Source of the DNA: Misgurnus anguillicaudatus | Lineage: Eukaryota; Chordata; Actinopteri; Cypriniformes; Cobitidae | Assembly (NCBI RefSeq): GCF_027580225.2 | Contig: NC_073346.2 | Location: forward strand, 682,001 to 746,000 | DNA length: 64,000 bases | Direction of reading: 5' to 3' | Shown here: positions 54,616-64,000 of the stretch, piece after piece | How positions within the stretch are numbered: position 1 is the first letter of the stretch | Layout of the letters: every line of letters starts with the position of its first letter | Notes under the pieces: generated by a model | Seen by the model: the letters and a program-made list of their open reading frames with translations, nothing else | Database searches by the model: none | Told to the model about the DNA's origin: nothing | Program-made: the position numbers and the translations under genes

Positions 54616-55370
54616 CGTTGAAATAAACATGAAACAGAATAAACATGCATGCTACCTTATCTTACAACTTCGCTTTTGCATATACATTTTTTTTAAATGT
54701 AAGGACTTACCACAGAACATGGCTATTCATGTATCCATCCAACAGTTAAACTAATAAAAAAGTCGATCCATACACAAACAAGAAATAAAGACACAGCCTT
54801 CTTACACAAAAATAAATACAGGGAGAAGTCTTTAATAGATTATGTCTTGGATGCTGTCTGCATAGATTATGTGCAGTATCCAAGGTTTTAATCTAGTACT
54901 CCATTTATAATTTTTCCTGGTGCGCTGAAGGTCCTGCTGTTAAATACGCAACAGCTGCATTGTAAATGTGTGGCTGTGCGTAGCGGACTCATGCGGTAGG
55001 TTAAACGTCTTCCAATGTTTGTTTTGCAATCATCAATGTCTGTCAAAAGGTTCTTTAATTAAATTGAAAAATATAAAAAGATGGAGAAGCCTAAATAAGC
55101 CCGAGGTCCGGCCCGCGTATCTGCTGTGACGTTAAAATTGGCCCGAAACCCGAAGGGCGTAAACAGGTCGGGCCCCGTCGGGCTCGGGCTGAAATGCAGG
55201 GCTCTAAAAAGTAGGCTAAAAGTATTTTAACAAATTAAACAATATGATCAAGTAATAATTTTACAATCAGAACAGCACAGAAAATAACATTTATTAAGCA
55301 ACTTAAAGTGCTTCTTTCTGCTCTTCTTTAAAGAGAATTCCTCGACTAAATCATCAAAATCAAGTTAAAT

Positions 55371-55871
55371 CATATTTTGGCGGATTGTTTTACTTTCATT
55401 GTTTCACGAGATTCCCTGCCTATTTAGTCATAATAATTAACAGTAAACAAACTTGGCTTGCTGTTTTTGAAGGCAGCTCGACCTTAGGTCGGGTTCGAGT
55501 CTCAAGTTTAAATGAAGGAGGAGATGATGAGGAGAGATTCCAGAAGAATTGCGGCCGGGCGCGGAGCACATACTCCCGTTTACGATATGATTTTAATGAT
55601 GATTGACACAGGACTGTATAGGTTCCTAAAGCTACGTTAAAAGTGTACCCGTTAAAATATTATTACTGCGGTTAAAGAGTTTATTTTGCTCATGGTTTGA
55701 TCTGGAAAATTCTTAAATTACTTTTCAGTCATTTGCGATGTTACAAGGTTGAACGTCTTCACGTATACATTATTTGCGAGGTACATTTGCAAATGATTCA
55801 TAAATAATACCTCTGTATTTTAGAAGTACTGTATACTCAAACTCTAAAAACAGCAATGTGATTGCCGATGC

Positions 55872-55874
<3 letters not shown>
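55371..55874. other. unassigned, no supported gene
   Basis: The 73-aa frame at 55385-55606 has no recognisable domain. No paired termini seen. Confidence 0.35.

Positions 55875-55928
<54 letters not shown>
55875..55928. repeat. (GA)27 microsatellite at LINE 3' junction
   Basis: A pure GA run of 54 bp, directly followed by the 3' end of the minus-strand Tx1-type LINE. On the LINE sense strand the element runs into (TC)n. Confidence 0.93.
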
Positions 55929-55931
<3 letters not shown>

Positions 55932-56061
55932 TGATCCCCTTTATTACAAAAACGAGGTTCAATTAAATATTAAATGGATTAAAGAGAATGTAGTTAAAAA
56001 TACAACCATACAAAAAACAACAAAATACAATAACAACAATAACAACAACAAGATATCACAG

Positions 56062-59000
56062 TTAAATGTACATTTGCAAACAACCATTACTGTCAGTTTC
56101 ACATATGCACTGATTGCATCCCCAAATATAATTAAAAGTCTCTAGGTCTTTAACCAGGTTATAGTAGGCATGTTCCACTTTTAACCTTGATTTGATTAAA
56201 CCTTTTAAAATTGCCATCACATCAGTTGACCCCTCATTATTAATCTTACTTTTGCGTGAGACCCAAATTCCCATTTTTGTTTGGCCAAATAAAAAGTTAA
56301 GTAAAACATGGATCTGTTTTCTGTTCTTATTATATTTTGGCCCATAAATGAAAAGTGTAGGGGAAAATGTCTCTCCTAAAACTGCACACCATTATTCCAA
56401 TTGAGAAAGCAATGGCCCAAGCCTCCCACATTGAAAAAATAAATGAAAAACAGTTTCAGTAGTTCCGCAAAATGGACATCCCTCCTGTACTTGGGGATCA
56501 ATGTGTGCTCTATGTCTGTTTGTAGCTATTAACCCATGCACAATTCTCCACTGAAGGTCTCCAGACCTTTTTTCAATGGGAGGTTTGTACAGGGTCCTCC
56601 AGCTACCTTTGGGGGAAGAACCTGGTCCTAAGAGCTCCTGCCATTTCGATTCCTTTATCCCTTCTAGACTACGAACGTGTGAAACTTTCACACATGTGAT
56701 GTACAGTGCCTTTTTCCCTGTTTGGCTAAAAAGGTCCAGTTCAGGTATTTTAAAAGTCAGCAAGGCCCCCTCTTTTTCTTCAAAATCTTCTATGGCAGGG
56801 GATATCCTTAGTTCAGGGAAAACAGAGTTCATATCCTCACCAGCCTTTGCACCAGACGAATTGATCTGAACCCAAGCTTAGATGCCAGGATTTCAGCCGT
56901 CATCCACCCTTCCGATGTCAATAAATGTCCAATTTTTGTAATTTTTGCAGATATTAGAGCATTCTTCATTGAAGATTTAAAAAATCTCTGAGTCAAAAAT
57001 AGAATTGTTCAGCAAAGGTTCTTCTTTAGACCAAAGTCTTGTGATATTTAACGTCCTCCAGGCTTTCAGCACTGAATAGTAAAAAGAAGTCAGTCCAGAC
57101 AAATTAGCGTTTTGTATATCCATAAGAAAGAAATGTTTGTCTAGGCCCATCCCTCCTGCTCTCCTGAGGAGGGCACACGCTACTCCAGACCAGCTTACGT
57201 CTGTTCCATATAAAAGTCTTTTAGCTGTTTGGAGTCTAAAAGTCTTGATTCTACTTCTGATATCCACTAATCCATGTCCACCTTCTTGTCTGTGCAAAAA
57301 TAACACAGGTGCTTTTACACAGTGATGTCCAGTCCAGAAAAAGTCTATTAAACGTTTCTGAATTCTTGATACCAAGTCTTCAGGCGGTTCCAGGATGATC
57401 ATTTTATGCCATAGGGATGAGGCTATAAGGTTGTTGCAGACCAAAGCTCTTCCCCTATACGATAACTGGGGTAGCAGCCAATGCCAGTGAGACAATCGAG
57501 CACACACCTTCTCCACCAAGCCCTCCCAATTCTGTCTCATATAATCCTCCTTCCCTAAAAACACCCCTAAATACTTAACACCAGCTCTTCCCCATTGTAA
57601 ATTACCTGGAAGGTTTGGAATATTGTGGTCTAAACCACACCACAAAGCGACACTTTTGGCCCAGTTTACTTTGGCAGAAGAAGCTTTACCATAACTCAAT
57701 AAAATCTCTTTTACAACCTGAACATCCTTATCATTTCTTAAAACAACAGAAATATCATCAGCATATGCTGAAACTTTTATACAGTCATTAAAGCTTAAAT
57801 CTTGCACCTTCAATCCCATTAATTTCTCTCTTAATTTGCATAGAAGAGGTTCAATAGCTAAACTATAAAGCTGTCCAGAGAGTGGACACCCTTGTCGTAT
57901 TCCCCTCTGCACCTTAACAGAGACACTAAGGCCACCTGCTATCTTTACCATACATGTGGCCTCATTCTACAACAACTTTATCATTTTTACAAAATTTTCC
58001 CCAAAACCAAAAGCCTCCAATACTTTAAAAAGATACTCATGATCTATGCGATCAAAGGCTTTTTCTTGGTCGAGTGATAAAATTCCCACATTAATATTGT
58101 TACACAAAGCATAATCAATCACATCACGCATTAAGTGCAAATTATCAGAGATACATCTGTCTTTTATACAATAAGACTGATCCTTATGTATAAGCTTATA
58201 CAGTATTTTGTTTAGTCTATTAGCGAGACACTTTGATAAAAGTTTATATTCGGAACACAGAATTGCCACAGGTCTCCAGTTCTTTAACAGTGTAAGATCA
58301 CCTTTTTTCGGTAGTAAAGTCAAGATTGCCCGTTGGCAACTCTTAGGTAAAAAACCTGTACGGATACATTCCTGCAGCACTTCAAAGAGATCTGTTCCAA
58401 TTATTGACCAAAAATGTTTATAAAACTCGCCAGGAAGACCATCAATACCTGGAGTACGACCTGAAGAAAGTCCCGCTACCGCAGTACTTAGTTCCCCAAA
58501 AGTAAATCCAGCTTCTAAACCTTGTTTATCATCGTCATTTAAACTGGGAAGATCTTGTAAAAGTTCATTTTGGATTTGAATGTCTATGTCCTCAGCTGAA
58601 TATAAATGGGAGTAAAAATCCACAGCTAATCCTCGCATTTCCATAGGATCAGATGTGCATTGTCCATTGTTGATTTTCAGACTAAACATTTGATTCACTT
58701 GTTCATTTTTATGTTCCAAGTTGAAAAAAAAAGAAGTGGGACCGTCCATATCTTTTAGTGATAAATATCTATTTCTCACCATAGTTCTTTTGACTTTTTC
58801 ATTTAAAACCGAGCTCAATTTCAGTCTTTTTTCAGTCCACTCATGTGTATTCACAGAAAGATCTCCCATCATGTTCTTTTCAATCTGAATGATTTCTCTT
58901 TCAAGACATTCTAAAGTCCGTTTCAAACACACATTTGAGTAAGATGTATACTGCATACAGAATTCTCTTATGTGAACTTTCCCAACTTCCCACCAAAGGG

Positions 59001-59853
59001 TAATGCTATCAAATATTTCTTTCTCAACTTTCCAAGTTTCCCACAAATGTTTAAAAGAATCACAGAAATCCTTGTCTTGCAATAGTTTAACATTAAAGTG
59101 CCAGTACGCACTTCTTTTTTTCTTAAAAGTCATATTACAATCGACAGTGATTAGTTTATGATCAGTAAAAGGTGTAGGGACAATAGCTGTATTTACAACT
59201 CTACTTTTCATATTTTTTGATAAATACAATCTGTCAAGGCGTGCTGCTGAAATATTTCCATCATAAACCTTTACCCAAGTGTATTGTTTCACCAAAGGAT
59301 TGTTTTCTCTCCATATGTCAGTGAAATTAAAAGTTTTAATAACATTTGCTAGTACTGTAGGTGACTGAAAATGGAGTTCTTCTCCGTTTCTATCCAGTAC
59401 GGAGTTAAGTGTACAGTTCCAGTCCCCACCTAGAAATATTAACTCACTTTCTTGTTGTTGTCTTAAAAATACATTCAGCTTATTAAAAGTATGTATTCTG
59501 TCAGCCCCTATATTAGGTGCATATATGTTCACAAACACAAATAAAACCCCATTTAAATCGACCTTAACTGCCAAACATCTTCCTGGTTCAATTTCTTTTT
59601 TATAAAGAACTTTAGCTTTTGTGGCTGGGGAAAAAAGAATTGCAGTTCCTGCACTTAAATTAGTCCCGTGTGAATAAACACATTCATTCCTCCACCACAT
59701 TTTCAAGTCAACTTCATTATTTACGTCACTGTGAGTTTCTTGTAGGAAAATCACATCAAGGTTTTTCAACCTGATAAATTCTAGAATTATGTCAGCCTTT
59801 CTCCTATCCCTCATCCCATTAACATTTAGAGAACCCACACGTAAGGTTTCCAT
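56062..59853 (-). pseudogene. Tx1-type LINE ORF2: APE endonuclease, RT, zinc-finger tail
   Basis: Start chosen at METLRVGSLNVNGMRDRRK (59853); the longer frame to 59907 adds a hydrophobic lead with no counterpart. Endonuclease: FLQETHSD, FVNIYAPN, LGGDWNCTLN, AARLDRLYLS and TPFTDHKLITV. RT: LSSGRTPGIDGLPGEFYKHF, NWRPVAILCSEYKLLSK, LDQEKAFDRIDHEYLFK, an in-frame TAG at 57967-57969, then RGIRQGCPLSGQLYSLA and the catalytic YADD (residues 63-66 of the 57951 frame). The C-terminal part (56392-56832) has QWRIVHGLIATNRHRAH and CPFCGTTETVFHLFFQC, a zf-RVT signature. Breaks: the TAG, two compensating frame changes near 56835 and 56980, and a stop at 56392. Only lightly damaged. Confidence 0.88.
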
Positions 59854-59911
59854 AAGGAGAAAAGAGAGGAGAAAAAAAACATTCAAAAAGAGAAATGTAT
59901 TGCCCATTATG

Positions 59912-60328
59912 TTAATAAAATTTTCCTTTCTTCGCTTTCCCTTTTCCAGTTTTACATTTTTTCCGTATATCAGTTAAATGCTTCTTCAGTCTAAAACGTT
60001 TCTGCTGTGATAATTCGTCATAGCTGCAACTTTTTCTTGCCCATATAACAGAGGAGATAAATTTATCCAAATCTGGAAAAAATTCTCTCACTTCTGTAGT
60101 TTTACCTTTGGTCTCATCTAAAAAAGCATTAATTTGAGCCACACTATACAAATCTTCTGTCATCACTTTAGACATCTCTGACCCTTCAGACCAATGCCCA
60201 TCATCTCTCATGCTATCCTCAGTACATTGAGACAGTCCATCTAAATCATCTACTGAGTATTGTTCTCCTGTTTGTACATCAGTTTGAGTTACAGTCTCAT
60301 TTTCATTAACATCTTCAACTATATTCAA
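59912..60328 (-). CDS. Tx1-type LINE ORF1, C-terminal part
   Basis: 138 residues of open frame ending 4 bp before the longest ORF2 frame. The sequence has LYSVAQINAFLDETKGK, then FFPDLDKFISSVIWARK and a basic RLKKHLTDIRKKCKTGKGKA tail, the conserved end of Tx1/L1-like fish ORF1 proteins. Upstream sequence is replaced by L2 copy D at about 60325, so the N-terminus and any zinc knuckles are not visible. The first Met at 60328 is not the natural start. Confidence 0.65.
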   Translation of the reverse strand: MNIVEDVNENETVTQTDVQTGEQYSVDDLDGLSQCTEDSMRDDGHWSEGSEMSKVMTEDLYSVAQINAFLDETKGKTTEVREFFPDLDKFISSVIWARKSCSYDELSQQKRFRLKKHLTDIRKKCKTGKGKAKKGKFY

Positions 60329-60984
60329 TTCAATTCAATTTTATTTATATAGCGCTTTTCACAATTTGGTAATTGTATCAAAGCAGCTTTACATAATAGA
60401 TGCAGTGAAAAGCACAGAAAATCGACAGATAGCACAACATAATAAACGGTAGCACAAGCAGTTAAATTTGCTACGGCTATAAATCAACATTATAAGCAAA
60501 CGTATTACTAATGTAACGTATAGAAGTTAAGCCCAAAAAGGCTGCCTCCCCGGGTTGGAAAACCCCCTAGGAGAAAAAAACCCCGGAATTTTAGCCGGGG
60601 AAGTAAAAAAAGTCATAGGAGGAAAAAACCCTTGGGAGTTATATATATATATATATATATACACATTGAAACGGAAGGAGATTAAGCGGAGATTAAGCGG
60701 GTTCTGCCGGTGGTCTTTGGTCAGGCATCAGCTGGACATCACGATGAAGAACAGCTAGTAGATCAGTTGTGTGCCGACTTTCACATGTACCGGAAATGGA
60801 TCTGTTTGTCTCGTCCTCGGGATCAAGGACGAGACAGGGAGAGAGAAACATAATCTTATTAGCGTAGGGGCCGTTCACATAGAAAACAAGTGTCACACAG
60901 TAATGTGGTTGTAGTCAGCTCGGTTCCGGACAGGCTAACTATTGCTGGTTAAGTGTATTACATATAGTTGATGATTTTAGAAAC

Positions 60985-61110
60985 GGAAACAGAACTCGTT
61001 TGACTAAGGCCAGAGGCCCCACTGCCGTCGTTAATACTAACGTACAGTGGCAAATGGTTCTGTATGACATACTATTTTAAGGTCATGGGAAAAGGCCAAA
61101 ATTGCAAGCC
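60985..61110 (-). repeat. single satellite-type unit in L2 3' UTR
   Basis: One copy of the ~129-bp unit amplified in copy B (CGTTTGACTAAGGCCAGAGG ... ACAGTGGCAAATGG). It shows the unit is an original part of the UTR. Confidence 0.8.
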
Positions 61111-61286
61111 GGCCATATTTGGCAGTTAAGACTCAATCGAAAACCAATTCAAAGTTTCAGCATATTACTAAAGAGTATTAATGAGATTTACCATGCTTTG
61201 GAGTGTTAACGATTTATTCATTAATTTATTTATTTATAAGGTTGTACAAGCTAGCTATTAGGAGATAAGTACCATTGTTAAAACAA

Positions 61287-64000
61287 CTATTTAAGAGCCT
61301 TGTTAAAGAGAAAAGTTTTAAGTCTAGATTTAAAGTTATCTACTGTCTCTGATTTTCGGACGTCGGTTGGTAAATCATTCCATAGCTTAGGGGCTAAGTA
61401 GGAAAAGGATCTGCCACCTTTAGACACTTTTGATATTTTAGGGATAATTAAGAGGCCAGAATTTTGTGACCGCAATGCACGTGGTGGATTGTATTCTGAT
61501 AATAATTCTCTAAGATATGAGGGTGCTAGGCCATTTAAGGCTTTGTAGGTGATTAGTAATATTTTAAATTGTATACGATATTTAACTGGTAGCCAGTGTA
61601 AAGATGCCAGAATTGGGCTTATGCGGTCATACTTCTTAGTTCGAGTAAGAACTCTTGCAGAAGCGTTTTGAACTAGCTGAAGCTTGTTGACCTGTTTTGC
61701 ATGGCATCCTCCGAGTAACGAGTTACAATAGTCTATTCTAGAGGTCATAAAAGCGTGGATAAGCTTCTCTGCATCTGATGCAGACAACATATGGCGTATT
61801 TTTGAGATATTTCTAAGGTGGAAGAATGCTGTGCGGCAGACATTGGAGATATGGCTGTCGAAGGATAAACTGCTGTCGAACATCACACCTAAATTCTTAA
61901 CCGTGGAGGTTGGCACCACAGTGCAGCCATTTATGGGCAACTTGTAATCTGTCATATTATATTTGTAGCGATTCGGTTCGATAACAAGTATCTCTGTCTT
62001 ATTGAAGTTTAGCATAAGAAAATTATGTGACATCCAGTCACTTATATCGCTGATGCAGTCTGATAGCTTAGAAAAATTTTGTGTTTCGCTAGGATGCGAG
62101 GAGATGTAAAGCTGTGTGTCATCTGCATAGCAGTGAAAACTTATGTTATGATTTCTGATAATGTCTCCTAGAGGAAACATATATAACGAGAACAGGATAG
62201 GACCTAAAACTGATCCCTGCGGTACGCCGTATTTAACCAGAGAGTGATGTGACTCCTCCTCATTTACATAAACAAAGTGATAGCGATTGGTTAGATACGA
62301 TCTGAACCAAGCTAGCGCCTGACCACTGATGCCAACATAGTTTTCTAGCCTATTAAGTAAGATTGTGTGATCTATTGTGTCAAAGGCTGCACTAAGGTCT
62401 AATAATATAAGGAGTGATATTTCGCCACGGTCGGATGTTAGGAGAAGGTCATTTGTAACTCTAAGCAGCGCTGTCTCTGTGCTATGGTGGGGCCTGAATC
62501 CTGATTGGAACTTTTCATACGCACTATTATTTGCTAGGAATGTGCGTAGCTGGCTTGCCACTACCTTTTCTAATATTTTGGAAAGAAAAGGGAGATTTGA
62601 GATTGGTCTAAAGTTATTTAGATCTCCCTGGTCAAGGTTTGGTTTTTTAATGAGCGGTCTAATAACTGCTAGTTTGAAAGCTGTTGGAACGTATCCTAAT
62701 TCTAATGATGAGTTAAAGACATTTAGTACTGGGTTAGACACTATAGGGAATACCTCTTTGAGTAATTTTGTGGGAACAGGGTCCAATATACAGGACAATG
62801 ATTTGGATGACGCTACTAATTTAGATAGCTCTTCTATTGTAGTAGGTTTAAATGACTCAAGATGTTCGTATGGTAGGCAAGCGTTAAATGTATTACTGGG
62901 TAGAGTGGTGGCTGCTTGGGTACCTACAATGTTTTCCCTAATAATCATAATTTTCTTAGTAAAGAAGTTCATGAATTCGTTACTATTGTGTGGGAGTTTA
63001 TTAGTGGGTTCTGTTTGTTCTTTATTTCTAGTCAGTTTCGCAACTGTGCTAAAGAGGAAGCGAGGGTTATTATGATTTTCTTTAATAAGATTGCTGAGAT
63101 ACGTAGATCTGGCGATTTTTATAGCCTGTCTGTAGTGTTTGACACTCTCTTTCCATGCTGCACGCCATACCTCTAAGTTTGTGCTTCTATAATTTCTTTC
63201 CATTTTTCTAGCAGCCTTTTTAAGGGCAGCGGTATGATGGTCGTACCATGGTGCTGGCGTTTTTTCTTTGATTCTCTTTTTTCGAATTGGAGCTACGGCA
63301 TCCAACGTGTTAGAACAAATACTGTTCAGGTTTTCTATTACAATATCTAGATCTTCCGGGTTATCTGCTACATGTTTCATTTGGGACAGGTCTGGAAGAG
63401 TGCTAATAAAGTTATCTTTAGTGGTGGAAATTATTGTTCTGGCTAGTCGGTAGCGTATTGTGGATCGAGTGATCATATCTAGAAGTACCGTGTATGAGAC
63501 AAGGCAATGGTCTGAAACTGCATCGCTCTGAGGTGATATCTCGATTTCATTAATATTGAGCCCGAGTGACATAATTAAGTCTAATGTGTGCCTATGAGTA
63601 TGCGTGGGCCCTGTCACGTTTTGTCTAATATTGAGAGAATTTAGAATATCCATAAATCCTAATGTATCTGTTGGGTTATCAACATGTATATTAAAGTCAC
63701 CAATGATAAGAGCGTTATCTACAGTGACTACGAGGTCAGACAGGAAATTTGATATTTCTTTAAGAAAATCTACATGATGGCCCGGAGGTCTATAGATTGT
63801 AGCCAGGACAAAAGAGAGCTGTTTATGGTTACGATCAGTTATTTCCATATTTAATAGCATTATTTCAAATGAATTAAATTTTAGTTCGGATTTATGGTTT
63901 ACTTTGAAAAAGTTTTTGTAAATTGTAGCTACACCACCCCCTCTCCCCTTTAAACGTGGTTCATGTTTATAATAGTAGTCTTGTGGGGTGGATTCGTTTA
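61287..64000 (-). CDS. L2 ORF2: APE endonuclease + reverse transcriptase, open to window edge
   Basis: 857 codons from the Met at 63860, and still open with conserved sequence ([22 protein letters not shown]) up to 64000, so the true start lies outside. Endonuclease: [31 protein letters not shown] and [54 protein letters not shown] and catalytic YADD at 62118-62129 (residues 578-581), then [25 protein letters not shown] and [12 protein letters not shown], ending FLFNKALK. No stop or frame change in 2.7 kb, with all catalytic motifs intact. Whether the element is still mobile depends on the part beyond the window. It nicks target DNA and copies element RNA there. Confidence 0.92.
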   Translation of the reverse strand, partial: NESTPQDYYYKHEPRLKGRGGGVATIYKNFFKVNHKSELKFNSFEIMLLNMEITDRNHKQLSFVLATIYRPPGHHVDFLKEISNFLSDLVVTVDNALIIGDFNIHVDNPTDTLGFMDILNSLNIRQNVTGPTHTHRHTLDLIMSLGLNINEIEISPQSDAVSDHCLVSYTVLLDMITRSTIRYRLARTIISTTKDNFISTLPDLSQMKHVADNPEDLDIVIENLNSICSNTLDAVAPIRKKRIKEKTPAPWYDHHTAALKKAARKMERNYRSTNLEVWRAAWKESVKHYRQAIKIARSTYLSNLIKENHNNPRFLFSTVAKLTRNKEQTEPTNKLPHNSNEFMNFFTKKIMIIRENIVGTQAATTLPSNTFNACLPYEHLESFKPTTIEELSKLVASSKSLSCILDPVPTKLLKEVFPIVSNPVLNVFNSSLELGYVPTAFKLAVIRPLIKKPNLDQGDLNNFRPISNLPFLSKILEKVVASQLRTFLANNSAYEKFQSGFRPHHSTETALLRVTNDLLLTSDRGEISLLILLDLSAAFDTIDHTILLNRLENYVGISGQALAWFRSYLTNRYHFVYVNEEESHHSLVKYGVPQGSVLGPILFSLYMFPLGDIIRNHNISFHCYADDTQLYISSHPSETQNFSKLSDCISDISDWMSHNFLMLNFNKTEILVIEPNRYKYNMTDYKLPINGCTVVPTSTVKNLGVMFDSSLSFDSHISNVCRTAFFHLRNISKIRHMLSASDAEKLIHAFMTSRIDYCNSLLGGCHAKQVNKLQLVQNASARVLTRTKKYDRISPILASLHWLPVKYRIQFKILLITYKALNGLAPSYLRELLSEYNPPRALRSQNSGLLIIPKISKVSKGGRSFSYLAPKLWNDLPTDVRKSETVDNFKSRLKTFLFNKALK

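Larger units (their letters stand above)
52097..55206. mobile_element. hAT element, TSD aaaagtag, with nested foldback element
   Basis: TAGAGCCCAGAATTCTCAGC ... GGGCTGAAATGCAGGGCTCTA with an exact 8-bp duplication AAAAGTAG at 52089-52096 and 55207-55214. About 1.6 kb of its own sequence plus a nested element at 53081-54615. No transposase frame. Confidence 0.9.
55929..60328 (-). mobile_element. Tx1-type (L1 superfamily) LINE
   Basis: The 3' end adjoins (TC)n at 55928; a 3' UTR of about 130 bp has CAA/ACA runs. ORF2 spans about 56062-59853, and the ORF1 C-terminus lies at 59912-60328, where L2 copy D cuts in. ORF order and the zf-RVT-like tail fit the Tx1 clade. Confidence 0.8.
60325..64000 (-). 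mobile_element. L2/CR1-type LINE, copy D, continues beyond window
   Basis: Its 3' terminus (TTCAATTCAATTTTATTTAT on the plus strand) begins at 60325 inside Tx1 ORF1. The 3' UTR runs to 61286, with one satellite-type unit at 60985-61110. ORF2 is open from 61287 to the window end. It is the best-preserved L2 here. Confidence 0.9.

Overview
This window looks like a gene-poor, repeat-saturated piece of a teleost fish genome, most likely a cypriniform. I infer this from the mix of elements rather than from any host gene: L2/CR1-type, L1, Tx1-type and another APE-type LINE, many short non-autonomous hAT elements, an ISL2EU-like DNA transposon carrying a YqaJ nuclease gene, and a gag-only LTR retrotransposon. 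I found no convincing host protein-coding gene, tRNA, rRNA or CRISPR. Almost every long open frame belongs to a mobile element and most are broken.

Layout. 1-2935 is an L2 copy (A) whose body is inverted relative to its own 3' tail. 3031-6572 is an ISL2EU-like transposon with two convergent genes, SWIM-YqaJ-PHD on the plus strand and a DDE transposase on the minus strand. Two hAT elements interrupt its 5' side, and the second (7629-13415) holds a 4.5 kb LINE with an L1-type ORF1. 13.4-20.9 kb holds small DNA elements, including a hAT with a CGGBP1-like zinc-finger remnant, and unassigned sequence. About 20870-42305 is one full-length L1 on the minus strand, split three times: by a TTAA-target element (22589-24154), by an LTR-like insertion (24219-25095), and by a gag-only LTR retrotransposon (25496-39274). 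The 3' LTR of that retrotransposon is itself split by a complete L2 (copy B, 28693-36906) and by hATs, one of which sits inside another. 45331-51183 is a plus-strand L2 (copy C) with duplicated 5' promoter-like monomers. 51184-55370 is a 175-bp tandem array split by a hAT, which contains a near-perfect foldback element, which contains another hAT. 55875-60328 is a Tx1-type LINE joined to a (TC)n microsatellite. 60325-64000 is a fourth L2 (copy D) whose ORF2 is open to the window edge.

The strongest evidence is structural. Eleven hAT-type insertions have 8-bp target-site duplications (ten exact, one with a single mismatch). One LTR element has a 5-bp duplication and one element sits between TTAA sites. 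The other LTR of the same retrotransposon supplies empty sites for two insertions, and the L1 reading frame resumes across the LTR insertion. Insertion order can therefore be read directly: L1, then the LTR element, then L2 copy B, then a hAT, then a hAT within it. No autonomous hAT transposase is in the window, so those elements must have been mobilised in trans. Family names come from recognisable motifs only; no database was searched.
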